A stretch of DNA of 64,000 nt from CBDCZY01 sp965224745. Lineage in GTDB: Bacteria; Pseudomonadota; Gammaproteobacteria; Methylococcales; Methylomonadaceae. The translations under genes and the position numbers were made by a program. Shown one piece after another: positions 63,567 through 64,000 of the stretch (its first letter is position 1; each line of letters starts with the position of its first letter). Below the pieces are notes generated by a model that was not told the DNA's origin, did not search any database, and saw only the letters and a program-made list of their open reading frames with translations. The stretch is from NCBI GenBank assembly GCA_965224745.1, contig CBDCZY010000003.1, positions 434,001 through 498,000 of the forward strand, read 5' to 3'.

Positions 63567-64000
63567 TTAATAGGCTCTTGATTCTTTATTTAGTTGGGCT
63601 GCTTCTTCCTGATCCGTAGACTCTATCCTAACGGCGGATTGCTTGAATGCCGGTTGCCTGGAATGAGGGTCTAGCAAACCCAGTGTTAGGCGATTAACAC
63701 AATCAAAAAAATGAAATGGAATAAACACCATATTACGAGGAACACGTTGCGTCAGCATAGCCATTACAACGGCATCACCACGACGTGAAACCGCCCGTAC
63801 ATAGGATTGGTGCTGAATGCCAAGTTCTTTAGCCGCATCCGGATTCATCTCCATAAAAGGTATGGGACTGTATTTATTGTTGTTACCGATTTTTCCTGTT
63901 TTGGTACGCGTATGCCAATGCTCCACTAAACGGCCGGAGTTAAGCCATAAAGGGAATTGCTCATCCGGAATTTCGTTATTGTCGACAAAGGGTAACGGGA
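63567..64000 (-). CDS. Molybdopterin oxidoreductase, C-terminal part (runs off the window)
   Basis: The frame is open from the window edge to 63567. It encodes the C-terminal cofactor-binding domain of a DMSO reductase family enzyme: LWLNSGRLVEHWHTRTKTG (the GR-EHWHT signature seen in nitrate-reductase-like members), ending with MEMNPDAAKELGI, VRAVSRRGDAVVM and IPFHFFDCVNRLTLG. With the DmsB-DmsC fusion 194 bp downstream it forms a respiratory complex. The substrate (nitrate, DMSO or other) cannot be decided from this fragment. The 63373-63566 gap shows no gene. Confidence 0.87.
   Translation of the reverse strand, partial: PLPFVDNNEIPDEQFPLWLNSGRLVEHWHTRTKTGKIGNNNKYSPIPFMEMNPDAAKELGIQHQSYVRAVSRRGDAVVMAMLTQRVPRNMVFIPFHFFDCVNRLTLGLLDPHSRQPAFKQSAVRIESTDQEEAAQLNKESRAY

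Overview
The window looks like a stretch of an IS-saturated gammaproteobacterial chromosome. The evidence is a SURF1-linked cytochrome c oxidase operon, creA, a DMSO-reductase-type molybdoenzyme, integron-type attC sites and many proteobacterial IS families. A methanotroph or a large sulfur bacterium would fit, but no single gene here fixes the genus.

Layout. (1) 1-1.6 kb: an IS110 element with a structured 5' non-coding region that could encode its bridge RNA. (2) 1.8-7.6 kb, minus strand: a caa3-like oxidase operon, coxII (two fused cytochrome c domains), coxI, two subunit III-type proteins, a subunit IV-like protein and SURF1. creA (minus) and a B12-binding radical SAM protein (plus) follow. 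(3) 10.9-28.3 kb: part of an extracellular contractile injection system (eCIS). A sigma-54 activator lies just upstream of a near-consensus sigma-54 promoter, an inverted repeat that could be the activator site and a perfect FNR/Anr box. Then come a winged-helix-like protein, tail sheath, tail tube, baseplate/chaperone protein, a low-complexity protein, a Pvc16/DUF4255 cap protein, an AAA+ ATPase, a small protein and two DUF4157 effectors. Effector 1 carries an M15/VanY-like peptidase domain and effector 2 resembles polymorphic toxin type 44. The cap gene is split by an IS1634-like element and effector 1 by an IS3 element; both reading frames are restored exactly when the IS and one target duplication are removed. 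Spike, hub and baseplate-wedge genes are absent from the window.

(4) 28.4-57 kb: nested and truncated insertion sequences surrounding remnants of an integron cassette array that has no integrase here. At least eight attC-like sites (one interrupted, one truncated) border small cassettes: four HigBA-type toxin-antitoxin pairs, a Sel1-like protein, a truncated unknown gene and a ParA-like gene split by a MITE plus an ISAs1 element at the same 10-bp target. A group II intron 3' end sits inside one attC. Two copies of an IS91-like element carrying a tyrosine recombinase each end exactly at the first base of an attC. (5) 57-64 kb: a second ISAs1 copy inside an IS21 istB gene, then a minus-strand DmsB-DmsC fusion split by an ISKra4 element, and the C-terminus of its molybdopterin catalytic subunit, which runs off the window.

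How it fits together: the oxidase and the DMSO-reductase-type complex are ordinary respiratory modules. The accessory core is the sigma-54-linked eCIS locus with two exchangeable effectors, now apparently inactivated by recent transposition, next to an integron-derived array kept by toxin-antitoxin cassettes and overrun by mobile DNA, some of which appears to prefer attC sites.
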